Assembly: GCF_900090235.1 (NCBI RefSeq) | Contig: NZ_LT607750.1 | Location: forward strand, 6,591,501 to 6,655,500 | Reading direction: 5' to 3' | Length of the DNA: 64,000 bases | Source of the DNA: Micromonospora echinaurantiaca | GTDB taxonomy: Bacteria > Actinomycetota > Actinomycetes > Mycobacteriales > Micromonosporaceae | In this document: positions 31,998 to 42,100 of the stretch, piece after piece | How the letters are laid out: each line of letters begins with the position of its first letter | Numbering within the stretch: position 1 is the first letter of the stretch | The notes under the pieces: generated by a model | What the model was told of the DNA's origin: nothing | Database searches by the model: none | What the model saw: only the letters and a program-made list of their open reading frames with translations | Program-made: the position numbers and the translations under genes

Positions 31998-32900
31998 TCA
32001 CGCGATCGCCTCCTGCGGATCGGGGGCGGGTAGGAAGCGGGCCGGCCGCTGCGGCTGGCTCATCGACCGCACCCAGGCCAGCAGCCCGACGAAGGCCGCG
32101 CCCAGGGCGGCCATCACCAGCTGCCCGGCCGGCGTGCCGTACGGGCGGATGTACTCGGTGTTGACCAGCCCGTACGCCAGCGTGGCCAGGGTCATCCCGG
32201 TGAGGAAACGGACCGCGAACCGGGGTTGGGTGCGCTTGGCCTCGATCTCCCGGCGGGTGGCCACCTCGGCGGCCGCCGCCGACGCGATCGAGCCGAGCAC
32301 GTCGCCGAGCCGCTCGCCCCGGTCGGACAGGTGCAGGATCAGCGCCGCCACCACCTGGTCACCGACCGGGTCGCCGATCTCCTCGGCGAAGGCGAGCAGC
32401 GCCGAGCGGGCCAGCCAGCCGGCCTGGAGCCGGGCGGCGAGCAGCCGTACCTCCTCTTGAATCTCCTCCGGCGCGGTGGCGACCGTGCCGATCACCGCCT
32501 GCTGGAGCCCCTGGCCGGTGGCGGAGACGTCCTTGAGCCGGCGGGTCCACTCGCCGACCGCCTCGATCCGGGCGATCGCCCGCTGCTCGGCCCGCCCGAC
32601 CGAGAAGAGCCACGGCGTGCCCGGCACGGCCACCGCCACCAGCAGGCCGACCACCGGCAGCCCGGTGACCAGGAAGGCCAGCGCGCCGGCGACCAGCGCG
32701 CCGGCCAGCAGGGCCTGGTACGCCCGCTGCTCCCGGGGCGTCGCGCCGGAGCCGCGCCAGAGCCGGTCGACTCCCCGCCCCGCGCCCGGTGCCGGGCCGG
32801 GTGGCCGGCGGGTGCCGACCAGCGCCACCACCGCCAGCAGCAGCCCGGCGACGCAGGCCGCCCCGGAGACCACCGCGATCAGTTCGACGTTGGCGAGCAC
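31998..32900 (-). CDS. tadB: TadB-like inner-membrane platform protein (type II secretion F family)
   Basis: 300 aa. One N-terminal helix (VVSGAACVAGLLLAVVALVG), a central pair (ALVAGALAFLVTGLPVVGLLVAVAVP) and C-terminal helices flank the T2SSF cytoplasmic domain (ATGQGLQQAVIGTVATAPEEI; FAEEIGDPVGDQVVAALILHLSDRGERLGDVL). The SDRGERLGDVL loop is characteristic of actinobacterial TadB. It begins 3 bp after the tadA stop, so the ATPase and platform are translated as a unit. Confidence 0.9.
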   Translation of the reverse strand: MLANVELIAVVSGAACVAGLLLAVVALVGTRRPPGPAPGAGRGVDRLWRGSGATPREQRAYQALLAGALVAGALAFLVTGLPVVGLLVAVAVPGTPWLFSVGRAEQRAIARIEAVGEWTRRLKDVSATGQGLQQAVIGTVATAPEEIQEEVRLLAARLQAGWLARSALLAFAEEIGDPVGDQVVAALILHLSDRGERLGDVLGSIASAAAAEVATRREIEAKRTQPRFAVRFLTGMTLATLAYGLVNTEYIRPYGTPAGQLVMAALGAAFVGLLAWVRSMSQPQRPARFLPAPDPQEAIA

Positions 32901-32903
32901 CGG

Positions 32904-34511
32904 TCACCGCCGGCCGAGTCGGGTCTGCAGGGGCCGCCGCCAGGCGCCGGTGCCGACCTCGATCCACCGGGTCAGCAGGCGGGCGTCGTAGCCGACCCGG
33001 AGCAGCTGGGCGCGGATCCGCTCGGGCAGGTGCCGGGGCACCGCCCGGCCGTCCGGGCCGGGGCCGAAGACGGCGGTGGTGACGATCCGGTTGCCCTCGC
33101 CGACGCCGATCACCTCCTCGACGTGCGAGACGAAGCGGTGCTTGCGCCCGCCGATCGCTGTCTCGTCCTCGACGGTGACGTAGACGATCAGATCGAGCGC
33201 GTTGCCGGCCATCCGGCGGGCCTGGTCGACGGTCATCTCCCGGCCGTGCGCCAGCGCCAGCTCGATGATCCGTTCGCTCACCCCGGCCGGGGTCCGGGCG
33301 TGGATGGTGCACATCGAGCCCCGGCTGGTGGTCATCGCCTGGAGCATCGGGACGATCTCCCGGGACCGGACCTCGCCGACGATGATCCGCAGTACGCCCA
33401 TCCGCAGCGAGACTGGGATCAGGTCGGCGATGCTCACCTCGCCGGCCGGTCGGCCGTCCAGCCCCCGTTCGCCGTGCCCCTCCCGGGCCTCGAAGCTCAT
33501 CACCGCCCGGTGCCGCAGCCGGCGGCGGGCCGGCAGCAGCTCGCGGCTCTCCTCCAGCAGCACGTACGGCTCGTCGGCCGGGATCTCGCTCATCAGGGCC
33601 CGGATGACCGTGGTCTTCCCCGCCCCGGCCAGCCCGGCGACCATGATGTTCAACCCGGCCCGCAGGGACGCGCGGAGGAAGTCGCGCAGCAGCGGGTCGA
33701 TCATCTCGTCCAGGTCGCCCCGGCCGCCGGTGATGTCGTCCAGGCTCACGTCCAGCGTGTTGTGCTTGCGGATCACCGCGTACGGGCGGTGGCTGACCAG
33801 GAACACGGCGGCGAGCCGGCTGCCGTCGGGCAGTTGCAGGTCGAGGGTGGGCTTCGAGGTGGACAGCGACCGCTCGGTGGCGCCGGCCCGGCGGGCGGCC
33901 GCCTGGAGGATCTCCACCAGTTCGTCGTCGCTGTCGGCGATCGGCTCGGCCCAGTCGACCCCGCCGCCGTGCCGGGTGATGCGCACCTGATCGCAGCCGA
34001 GGATGTGCACCTCCTCGATGGTGTCGTCGACCAGCAGCGTCTGCAGCCGGCCGAGCCCGGCCAGCTCGGCGGTGACCTGGTCGAGCAGCAGCCGCTCCTC
34101 GCCGGCCGCCATCGGGGTGCCGGCCCGGCGCACCGAGTCGGCGTACTCGGCGACCACCGCCACGGCCAGCCGGGCCCGCTCGGTGTCCTCGGCGTCGGCG
34201 TCGAACTCCCGGCCGCGCTGCCAGCGGGTGAGCCGTTCGCTGAGCTCCCGGCGCAGCTCGCGGACCACCTGGAAGTCCACCCGCGGTCGGGGTGGCGGCT
34301 CCGGCGGCGCGCCGACCGGCGCCGGCGCGGCGTGCTGGTGCCGACCGTTCGACAGCACCCCGTTCGTCGGCGTCCCGTGCCCCGTGCCGGGCGGGATCGT
34401 GCCGTTCGCCCCGGTCGGCACGGCCCCGTTCGGCGCGGGCAGCGGCGGCGCGGTGGAGGTGGCCCCGGGCGGCTGGCGGCGCGGGTCCGACGAGACCGGC
34501 TCAAAGCGCAT
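32904..34511 (-). CDS. tadA: CpaF/TadA-type secretion ATPase
   Basis: 535 aa. A Pro/Gly-rich N-terminal extension of ~80 residues is followed by the CpaF N-domain (RVDFQVVRELRREL). The RecA-like motor carries the Walker A GLAGAGKTTVIRAL (~residues 292-305), an Asp-box/Walker B area (ADEPYVLLEESRELL) and the His-box (TTSRGSMCTIHARTPAG). The hexameric ATPase powers assembly of Flp/Tad pili through TadB/TadC. Its start overlaps the TadZ-like gene by 11 bp. Normal CpaF proteins are ~450-500 aa, so only the N-terminal extension is unusual. Confidence 0.93.
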   Translation of the reverse strand: MRFEPVSSDPRRQPPGATSTAPPLPAPNGAVPTGANGTIPPGTGHGTPTNGVLSNGRHQHAAPAPVGAPPEPPPRPRVDFQVVRELRRELSERLTRWQRGREFDADAEDTERARLAVAVVAEYADSVRRAGTPMAAGEERLLLDQVTAELAGLGRLQTLLVDDTIEEVHILGCDQVRITRHGGGVDWAEPIADSDDELVEILQAAARRAGATERSLSTSKPTLDLQLPDGSRLAAVFLVSHRPYAVIRKHNTLDVSLDDITGGRGDLDEMIDPLLRDFLRASLRAGLNIMVAGLAGAGKTTVIRALMSEIPADEPYVLLEESRELLPARRRLRHRAVMSFEAREGHGERGLDGRPAGEVSIADLIPVSLRMGVLRIIVGEVRSREIVPMLQAMTTSRGSMCTIHARTPAGVSERIIELALAHGREMTVDQARRMAGNALDLIVYVTVEDETAIGGRKHRFVSHVEEVIGVGEGNRIVTTAVFGPGPDGRAVPRHLPERIRAQLLRVGYDARLLTRWIEVGTGAWRRPLQTRLGRR

Positions 34512-35301
34512 CCGGCACCCCCTGCGACACCGGCCAGGCCAACCGGGCCCGCCGCCGCTCCAGCAGCGACCCGATCGGCACCTCCAGCGCGCCGGCCGCG
34601 CGCATCAGCGGCCGTCCGGCCCGCACGGTGCCGCCCAGGCCGAGCACCTCGGCGGTACGCGGGTCGTGCGGCAGCCGGGCGATCACCGGCAGCCGCAGCA
34701 CCTTGCTGATCTCGCCCCGCCCGTGGCCGTCGCCGACCAGCAGCAGCCGCGGCGTGCCGGGGGAGACCCGGTGTTCGGTGAAGTCCCGCTCGATCGCCCG
34801 GACCATCGCCCGGGTGCCGGAGAGGTCGGGCAGCTGGGCCCGGCTGACCAGCAGCACCACCGAGGCGGCCCGCAGGATCGGCCAGGGCGGGCCGGCGACC
34901 TGCAACCGGCCACAGTCGACCAGCACGTCGTAGCCGGGCTCGCCCCGCTCCAACCCGGTGAGGAAGTCGGCGAACCGCTGCCAGAGCGGCGTGACGCTGC
35001 CGGCCTGCGCGGGGTCCACCACGCCGGGCAGCAGCAGCCGTTCCCGCTTCGGCGCGTCGAGGTCGACCAGTTGTGACCAGAAGGCGGTCTCCAGGTTGCC
35101 GTCCCGCAGTTCGCCGACGGCCAGCTCACCGATGCCGCGGGGCCCGTCCAGCGCGCCGCCGAGATAGCCGGCGAGGATCGACCCGCCGGCCGGGTCGGCC
35201 TCGACCAGCACCAGCCGGCGGTGCCAGCTCAGCGCGCAGGCCAGGGCGGTGGTGGTGACGCCCGGCGAGCCCTTCGCCGACACCAGCGCGATGATCGCCA
35301 T
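34501..35301 (-). CDS. CpaE/TadZ-like MinD-type ATPase
   Basis: 266 aa. The deviant Walker A is KGSPGVTTTALACALSW, followed by VLVEADPAGGSILAGYLG in the P-loop NTPase core; DVLVDCGRLQV is the likely Walker B/switch region. Unlike MinD, the signature Lys of the P-loop is replaced by Thr (GSPGVTTTA), as in many actinobacterial TadZ-like proteins, so ATP hydrolysis may be weak. TadZ/CpaE proteins position the pilus machine. It overlaps tadA by 11 bp and lies 2 bp after the SAF gene. Confidence 0.85.
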   Translation of the reverse strand: MAIIALVSAKGSPGVTTTALACALSWHRRLVLVEADPAGGSILAGYLGGALDGPRGIGELAVGELRDGNLETAFWSQLVDLDAPKRERLLLPGVVDPAQAGSVTPLWQRFADFLTGLERGEPGYDVLVDCGRLQVAGPPWPILRAASVVLLVSRAQLPDLSGTRAMVRAIERDFTEHRVSPGTPRLLLVGDGHGRGEISKVLRLPVIARLPHDPRTAEVLGLGGTVRAGRPLMRAAGALEVPIGSLLERRRARLAWPVSQGVPDAL

Positions 35302-35303
35302 GC

Positions 35304-35963
35304 TCAGGCCGCCTCGGTGAGCACGACGGCGATCCGCTCCTGGGCCGAGAGCGCCACCACCGCCGGCACGTCCCGCACCCCGAGCGCCAGGTAGAGCACG
35401 ATCTCGGTGTCGCTCTGGCCGGTCGCCGTGTCGATCACGGTGGCCTCGAACCGGGTGGCGGTGGCCGCCGGGCCGGTGTCGTCGTCGTCCGGGGTGCTCA
35501 CCAGCAGGACCTGGTCGCCGGGGTGCAGCTCGCGGGCCGGCACCTCGGCCGGGCCGAGGCCCAGCGCGAGCTGCTGCTGGCCGGGGGCGAGCAGCGGGTC
35601 GTCGGTGAGCTGGGCCATGGTGAGCAGGGTCCCCGGGGTGAGCGACACCGCTGCCCGCTTGCCGACCACCTCGTCGAGCCGGCCGGCCGGCACCGGTTTC
35701 AGGCCCTGGCCGCCGGCCACCTGCACCGGCACCAGGTCGTCCGCGCTGAGCTGCCGGCCGACCTCGACCGGTCGGGCCACCGCCAGGTAGCTGCCGGTGG
35801 CCCGGACCGAGGTGACCGCGAACGCGGCGCCGAGCCCGCCGAGGGCGATCAGCAGCACGGCCAGACCGAGCAGTCCGGGGCGGGTCCGGCGCTGCCGGAC
35901 CACCTTGGGCGGGGCGACCGGCGCGTCCACCGGTCCGGTTCCGTTGCGGGTCGCCAGGCTCAT
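35304..35963 (-). CDS. SAF-domain protein, RcpC/CpaB-like
   Basis: 219 aa from ATG 35963. One N-terminal membrane helix (GLLGLAVLLIALGGLGAAFAV) precedes an SAF domain (YLAVARPVEVGRQLSADDLVPVQV) and an RcpC-like part with LTPGTLLTMAQLTDD and LHPGDQVLLVSTPDDDD. CpaB/RcpC proteins are periplasmic or extracytoplasmic pilus-assembly factors thought to bind the wall. The start overlaps the upstream stop by 4 bp (ATGA), showing coupling. An open frame extends further upstream but without similarity. Confidence 0.88.
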   Translation of the reverse strand: MSLATRNGTGPVDAPVAPPKVVRQRRTRPGLLGLAVLLIALGGLGAAFAVTSVRATGSYLAVARPVEVGRQLSADDLVPVQVAGGQGLKPVPAGRLDEVVGKRAAVSLTPGTLLTMAQLTDDPLLAPGQQQLALGLGPAEVPARELHPGDQVLLVSTPDDDDTGPAATATRFEATVIDTATGQSDTEIVLYLALGVRDVPAVVALSAQERIAVVLTEAA

Positions 35964-36919
35964 CGGGTCACCACCTGCAGTTCGTTGATCTGGATCGGGA
36001 CGGTGCCGCTGGTCCGGGTCTGCGGGATCTCGCCGCTCTGGCCGCCGCCGCTCCAGGTCACCGTCCAGTACGTGGTGGCGCTGACCCGGTACGTGCCGGC
36101 CTTCGGGTAGCCGGTGTGGTAGCCGCAGTCGGGGGAGGGCCGCCCGGCGCGCGGCCCGGTGGCCGAGTACGCGGTGCCCGGCCCGGTGCAGGTGACCTTC
36201 CGGCCGTTGCCCATGCTCCAGACGATCCGGTCGACCTTGGCCTCGATGACGACGCGCAAGCCGCGGTCCTCCGCGTCGGCGCGCAGCGGGCCGAAATAGT
36301 TCTCGCCCCGGCTGGCCCACATCCACACCGGCAGCCCGACCAGCCCGGGGCCCTTGCTCTTGCGCGGCGCCACGGCCACCCGGGGCGGGAGCAGCCGGAT
36401 CGAGGCGAGCGCCCGGCGGGCCAACTCCTCCGGGTCGGGTGGCGCGCCGAACCCGGGCGGCGGGCTGTCCCGCAGCACGGTGGTCTGGTCGCCCAGGTCG
36501 CCGCCGTTGCAGGTGCGGACGTACCACTGCTGGCCGGGTGGGGTGTTGGCCGGCTGCGGCTGGGCGAGCTTGTAGTAGCAGCCGTCGCCGTTGTTGAACC
36601 AGCCGAGCAGGTCGTCGTAGCAGGGGATGGTGCGGCCGTTCCACTGGCACCTGCCGGCGCCGCCACCCCCGGAGTCCCCGCCCCCGCCGGTGTCGCCGCC
36701 GCCCGGGCCACCGGGCGTGCCCGGGTCGTCGTCCCAGACACTGCAGTCGGGCTGCCCGGGCGGGCACTCGACACCCGGGTCGGCCCGGCCGGCGGCGACC
36801 GCCGGCACGGTGGCCGCGGCGGCCAGCAGCAGCGCCAGGCCGACGCCGCCGAGCGCGCGGCGGGCCGCCCCGACCCGGGTGGTGCGGCCCGGGGCGGCCC
36901 TTCCTCCCCAGGTCAGCAC
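35960..36919 (-). CDS. Secreted Cys-rich protein of the Tad locus
   Basis: 319 aa from GTG 36919, which overlaps the preceding stop by 7 bp. The signal peptide is about residues 20-42 (GVGLALLLAAAATVPAVAA). A mature N-terminus with CPPGQPDCSVWDDDP, a Gly-rich linker, then CQWNGRTIPCYDDLLGWFNNGDGCYY and VRTCNGGD give up to six Cys that could pair. The C-terminal part is a beta-rich domain (VEAKVDRIVWSMGNGRKVTCTG-like, GTYRVSATTYWTVTWSGGGQ). I do not recognise a named family. Position between a lipoprotein and SAF genes suggests a structural or adhesive role in the pilus. Confidence 0.75.
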   Translation of the reverse strand: MLTWGGRAAPGRTTRVGAARRALGGVGLALLLAAAATVPAVAAGRADPGVECPPGQPDCSVWDDDPGTPGGPGGGDTGGGGDSGGGGAGRCQWNGRTIPCYDDLLGWFNNGDGCYYKLAQPQPANTPPGQQWYVRTCNGGDLGDQTTVLRDSPPPGFGAPPDPEELARRALASIRLLPPRVAVAPRKSKGPGLVGLPVWMWASRGENYFGPLRADAEDRGLRVVIEAKVDRIVWSMGNGRKVTCTGPGTAYSATGPRAGRPSPDCGYHTGYPKAGTYRVSATTYWTVTWSGGGQSGEIPQTRTSGTVPIQINELQVVTR

Positions 36920-37479
36920 GGCTGGTCCTGGTGGCCTGCGCCGGCGCTGATCAACCAGCGGCCGTCGGGGTAGCGGGTGGCGGTGGCGGTGGCCAGGTGC
37001 CGGGTTCCACCGGTGCCGGGGACCACCCGGTTGGTCCGGGCGTAGACCAGCCGGTAGCCGGTCGCGTCCAGGCAGTCCTGGATCTCCACGGTCGGCGGGT
37101 CGGCGGCCAGGTCGACCGAGGTGACGGTCGGGGCGGAGCGCAACGTCCCGGTACGCATCGCGCCGTGCTCCTTCGCCTCCCGAATGGCCACCCGGACCCG
37201 GGTCAACAGCGGGTCGGCGAGGAATCTGGACAGTTCCGGATGATGCGGATCGCTTCTCCGGCTGGCCGTACGGGATGCGTCGAGATAACCCGAGTACGCG
37301 GCCAGTGCCGCTTTTCCGGCCGCCTGTTCCTCCGCTTTCCGCTGCTCGGGGGCGGGCGCCCGCCGGTCGTCGCCCGGCCGGCCGATCGCCTCCCGCTCGG
37401 CTCCGCAGGCGGTGGCCGAACCGACCGCCGCGAGCGTGAGCAGGCAGGCCAGCCAGCGGTTGAGCTGCCGTCCTCGCAC
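36913..37479 (-). CDS. Lipoprotein, first gene of the Tad operon
   Basis: 188 aa from GTG 37479, placed by a GGAGG ribosome site (GAGGAGGC) upstream. A lipoprotein signal (LNRWLACLLTLAAVGSATAC) ends in a lipobox Cys. A charged helix (EQRKAEEQAAGKAALAAYSGYLDA) and an alpha+beta domain similar in style to actinobacterial NTF2-like lipoproteins follow (VEIQDCLDATGYRLVYA; RYPDGRWLISAG). An upstream ATG (37587) would add 36 residues before the signal and is rejected. The function is unknown; its place at the operon head and overlap with the next gene suggest a pilus-linked envelope role. Confidence 0.75.
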   Translation of the reverse strand: MRGRQLNRWLACLLTLAAVGSATACGAEREAIGRPGDDRRAPAPEQRKAEEQAAGKAALAAYSGYLDASRTASRRSDPHHPELSRFLADPLLTRVRVAIREAKEHGAMRTGTLRSAPTVTSVDLAADPPTVEIQDCLDATGYRLVYARTNRVVPGTGGTRHLATATATRYPDGRWLISAGAGHQDQPC

Positions 37480-38124
37480 CGTCGTGCCTCCTCGGTGGTG
37501 ACCCGGGGCCGCCGTCGCGGTGACCTCCGGGCATGCGGCAGCGCGGCCGGATGACCACATCCGGGCCGGTGAATTGCGCAGCCACATTTACCGGTATGGA
37601 TTAGTTGCGAATGCACGTTCCAGCAAGCGTCCTGTCGTTTGAACGTGTGTTGCGTCACACCCAAGGGGCGAGCATAGGCTGACGTCCGCCGATGCAACAG
37701 AGGCAATTCAATCGAATACCGAGAGTGATGACAGGTGGTGGCGACCGGTGGCCGACGTGCGACCGCGGGAAGGGCAGGGACGTGGCGGGCTGATCGCCTC
37801 GCAGCGTTCGCGGCATGGATTTCCCATGCGACATCGAACTGGACCTGCCGACGGGAAGGAGTCGATCCGGCGCGGCATCTGGCCCGATCCGTCCACCGGT
37901 CACGCTGGCCGGACCGGGCGCTACTCGCAAATTATGGGAATCCCATCAATGCAGAAGCCGGATTTCCCGCCGCGCGCCAACTGTGTCGCTGGATCGGTCG
38001 GGAACGCGCCCGCCCGTTACACCTCGCGGCTAATCGCACTACGGTCCGTGTCCACTGTTGGCCACCGCTTCAGCCACCGGAGCCGGGCCGCGCGGCTCGG
38101 CGCCGCTTCGTCGGGGGTTCCGGC
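37480..38124. other. Divergent control region of the Tad operon and prepilin peptidase
   Basis: About 645 bp without a convincing gene. The part from ~37560 to 37720 is noticeably less GC-rich. It contains an inverted repeat GTGTG-TTGCGT-CACAC (37645-37660), a candidate operator between the leftward Tad operon and the rightward peptidase gene. The rest up to 38124 has open frames without recognisable features. No terminator-like hairpin was found. Confidence 0.45.
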
Positions 38125-38994
38125 ATGGCGCTGAGCGAACCCCCCGAAGGGCTCGACCGCGCGACCGGACGCTCCCGCGGGCTCGCCCCGGCGACCGCCC
38201 CCGCTGAGGTCCCCACCACCGCGTCGACCGATAGGCGCTCCTCCGTTACCCCGCCGGCCGGTTCGCGCCGCTGGTCGAGGTGGTTGGCCGCGCTGGCGCT
38301 CACCCCGCTGCTGCGGCTGGCCGCGATCCGGTACGCCGTACACCCGGACCGGCCGGAGCGGACCGGCTGCGACGGCTGCGCCGCCCCGATCGGGCTGGAC
38401 CGGCCCTGGCCGGCGCTCGGCCCGGCGGCCCGCTGCGGCGGCTGCGGCGCGCGGATCGGCCCGCCACCCGGCGCCGTCGAGCTGGCTGTGCTGGCGGTGC
38501 TGGCGCTGCTGGCGCTGACCGGTCCGCCGCCGGTCGAACTGGCCGCGACGGCCTGGTGGCTGGGCTGGGCGGTGCCGCTGGTCTTCGTGGACCTGGCGGT
38601 GCACCGGCTGCCGAACCGGCTCACCTGGCCGGCGGCGGCCGGGACCTGGCTGCTGCTCGGGGTGGCGGCGCTGGCCGGGGCCGGCCCGGCGTCCTGGCTG
38701 CGGGCCACCGGCGCCGGGCTGGGGCTGGCCGCCTTCTTCGCGACCAGCACGCTGCTGCTCGGCCGGCGCGGCTTCGGCCTCGGCGACGCGAAACTGGCGC
38801 TGAGTGCCGGTGCCCTGCTCGGCTGGTACGGCTGGGCGTTGCCGGTGGTCGGGCTGCTGCTCGCGGTCACCGCCTCCGGGCTGGTCGCGGCGGGCCTGCT
38901 GGTGGCGCGCCGGGTGCGCTGGTCGAGTCACCTGCCGTTCGGCCCCTACCTGGTGCTCAGCACCGCCGGCGCCCTGCTCCTGGCCCGGTGGTAG
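38125..38994 (+). CDS. Prepilin peptidase (A24 family) of the Tad system
   Basis: 289 aa from ATG 38125. It has the PilD-type N-terminal zinc motif of two CxxC pairs (GCDGCAAPIG and CGGCGARIG), then membrane helices with the two catalytic Asp segments: FVDLAVHRLPNRL and the GxGD motif GLGDAKLALSAG. Type IV prepilin peptidases cut the leader of pilins such as the Flp-like and TadE proteins encoded across the divergent promoter. Tad peptidases (TadV) are usually short and lack the CxxC region, so a PilD-like form here is notable. A ~55-residue Pro/Thr/Arg N-terminus precedes the first helix. Confidence 0.88.
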   Translation: MALSEPPEGLDRATGRSRGLAPATAPAEVPTTASTDRRSSVTPPAGSRRWSRWLAALALTPLLRLAAIRYAVHPDRPERTGCDGCAAPIGLDRPWPALGPAARCGGCGARIGPPPGAVELAVLAVLALLALTGPPPVELAATAWWLGWAVPLVFVDLAVHRLPNRLTWPAAAGTWLLLGVAALAGAGPASWLRATGAGLGLAAFFATSTLLLGRRGFGLGDAKLALSAGALLGWYGWALPVVGLLLAVTASGLVAAGLLVARRVRWSSHLPFGPYLVLSTAGALLLARW

Positions 38995-39085
38995 CTCGAC
39001 CCGCCTCCGTCCGGGCAGGTACGCGGATGCGCGGATGCGGGGCTCGGGGGTCCAGACGCGCCGGCCCCCGCCCGGGCCGTTAAAA

Positions 39086-39099
39086 GTGACCCAGGTCAC
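39086..39099. promoter_or_regulatory. Inverted repeat upstream of the subtilase gene
   Basis: GTGACC-CA-GGTCAC is a perfect 6-bp dyad about 70 bp before the subtilase start, next to an AT-containing stretch (GTTAAAAG). It could be an operator or a promoter-overlapping control site. The binding factor is unknown. Confidence 0.4.
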
Positions 39100-39169
39100 A
39101 CCAGATGAACTTTCATCCGCCCGTCACGTCCGGTGCACCTGGATACCTCTCGCTCATCCAGGGAGAACG

Positions 39170-42100
39170 ATGCGTTCAATTCGGAAGTTATCGGCGCTGA
39201 CACTGCTGGTGCTCGGCGTCTCGGCGGTGGCTCCGGGCGGTTCGCCGGCATCGGCGCAGCCCGGGGCCGCGCAGCCGGCGACCACACCCCCGGTCGCGGC
39301 CAAGCCCCGGACGGTCACTCTGCTCACCGGCGACACCGTCCACCTCAGCACCGTGAACGGCCAGACGGCTGTCGACGTCGTGCCGGGCAAGGGGCGGGAA
39401 AAGATCCCGTTCCTCACTCACCGGGCCGGCGAGGACGTGCGGGTCATCCCCGCCGACGCCGTCGGCCTGCTCAACCGGGGCAAGCTCGACGAGCGGCTCT
39501 TCGACATCTCGACGCTGGTCGACTTCGGCTACGACGACAAGCGGGCCACCCTGCCGCTCATCGTCCAGCACAGCGGTGCCGCCCCCGCCGGCCTGACCGG
39601 CGCCCGGACCACCCGGAAGCTTTCCGGGGCGAGCGCTGTCGCGGAGAGCCGGGCGGACGCGGTGTCCTTCTGGAACACCGTCACGTCCACCGCGAGCGGG
39701 ACCGAGCGGCACCTGCGGGCCGGGTTCGACAAGATCTGGCTCGACGGGCTGCGCCAACCCACCCTCGACGTCAGCGTCCCGCTCACCGGCGCGCCCGAAG
39801 CCTGGCAGGCCGGCTGGACGGGAACGGGGGTGAAGGTCGGCGTGATCGACACCGGCGTCGACCAGACCCACCCCGACCTGGCCGGCAACGTCGCCGCCGC
39901 GGAGAACTTCACCGCCGAGCCGGACGCCCTCGACCGGATCGGCCACGGCACCCACGTCGCCTCCACCATCGTCGGTAGCGGGGCTGCGTCGCAGGGCCGC
40001 TACAAGGGCATGGCGCCCGGCGCGAGCCTCTACAGCGCCAAGGTCTGCATGGAGGAGGGCTGCCCGGAATCGGCGATCCTGGCTGGCATGACCTGGGCGG
40101 CGGAGCAGGGCGTCAAGGTCGCCAACATGAGCCTCGGCGGACCGGACAGCCCGGGAACCGACCCGATCGAGGCGGCCGTGGCCGACCTCACTCAGCGCTA
40201 CGGCGTCCTTTTCGTCGTCGCCGCTGGCAACAGCGGCGAGGGCGGCGAGTCCACGGTGAACTCGCCCGGCAGCGCGGCCGAGGCGCTCACCGTGGGCGCC
40301 GTGACCAAGGCGGGCGAGCTGGCCTGGTTCTCGAGCCGGGGTCCGCGCGTGGGTGACGCCGGCATCAAGCCGGACATCACCGCGCCCGGCGTCGGGATCG
40401 TCGCCGCCCGCAGTTCGATCTCCGCCTACGAGCCGGACGCCGGGAACCCGCAGTACACCAGCCTCAACGGCACCTCGATGGCGACTCCGCACGTGGCCGG
40501 TGCGGCGGCGATCCTGGCCCAGCAGCACCCGGACTGGACGCCTGAACGGATCAAGTCCACGCTGATGGCCGCCGCGCAGCCGAACGCCGACATCGGCGTC
40601 TACGAGCAGGGCGCGGGCTTCCTCGACGTCGCCCGGGCGACCCGGCAGACCGTCACGGCGAGCCCGGTCAGCGTCGCCTTCGAGCGGAACACCGCTGCGC
40701 AGCAGCGCACCATCACGTACGCGAACAGCGGCTCTTCCGCCCGCACCCTGGCCGTCTCGTTCGACGCCAGGGACGCCGACGGCGCCCCGGCGCCGGCCGG
40801 CCTGTTCAGCCTCAGCGCCTCCTCGGTGACGGTCCCGGCCGGCGGCACGGCCACCGTGACCGTCACCGTGCAGGCCCGCGCCGACCTGCCCGAGCGCTAC
40901 TTCGGCGGTGCGGTGACCGCCACCGGCGGCGGCGTGCAGGTGCAGACCCCGGTCGCGCTCGACCTCGCCCATCACCGGCTGACCCTCAAGCTCGTCGGAC
41001 CGGACGGGGAAGCGCCCACGCCCGAGCAGAGCTGGGTGAGCGTCCTGACCGACCTGGACCGGCAGACCGTCCTGGTGCTCGGCGACCCGGCGACCACCAC
41101 GTACCGGGTCCGCGCAGGCCGGTACGTGGTCCAGACCTACCTGGTGAGTGGCGACCCGTCCCTCCCGCACGTCACGTCGCTGGTGCGCCCGAGCCTCGAC
41201 CTGACCACGGACGCGGCGCTCACCATGGACGCCCGCCTGGCGAAGCCGATCGCGGTGTCGGTGCCGAATCCGAAGGCCACTGCGGTCTTCCAGGAGGCCG
41301 GCTGGACGATCCGGACCGAGCAGCCGCAGATCTGGGGCAGCAACGATCCGTACGGCGCGCTGATGTACGTCTCCCTCGACCGCCTGCGGACCGCGCAGAT
41401 CGGGGCCGGCAGGACGCCCGGCTTCGTCTCCTACGTGCACGGGATGTGGGGCCAGCGGGCCGAGGACGGCAGCCTGCACAACAGCCCGTACGTCTACCGG
41501 GTCTACCTCTACGAGCCGGAGAAGATGATGACCGGGCTGACCCGCAAGCTGCGCGCGGGCGACTTCGCCACGGTCCGCTCCCAGATCAGCGCGGACGTGG
41601 CCGGCATGCCGGTGGCGCGGACCGCGGTCGCGCACGCGCCCGGCAACTCACCGGTCTATCGGGAGGGGCGCAACGTCCCGCCGAGCTTCACCTACGACGT
41701 GCCCAGCACGATCACCGAGTACTACAACCAGGACAAGAAGGCGGTGTGGCAGTCGACCTCGGCCCAGATCGGGTACACGTACTACCAGTCGGCGTGGACC
41801 AGCTTCCGGCCCGGGCGTACGTACACCGTGAAGTGGGCCAACGCGGTGGCCGGGCCGGTCTTCCCGGAGCCGAACTTCGGCCAGCAGTTCGCCACCCGCT
41901 ACTGGGGCGACCTGATCGGCGGGCCGGGGCCGCTGCACGGCGACGGCAGCGGACACATGGGCTTCCGGCACACCGTCGGCGGCAGCGTGCAGGTGGACCT
42001 CTACCGCAACGGGGTGAAGATCGGCGACGCGAGCGAGGCGCCCTGGGTGTGGAACGTGCCGGCGGAGACTGGTGACTACCGGCTGGCCGCGACCTTCCGC

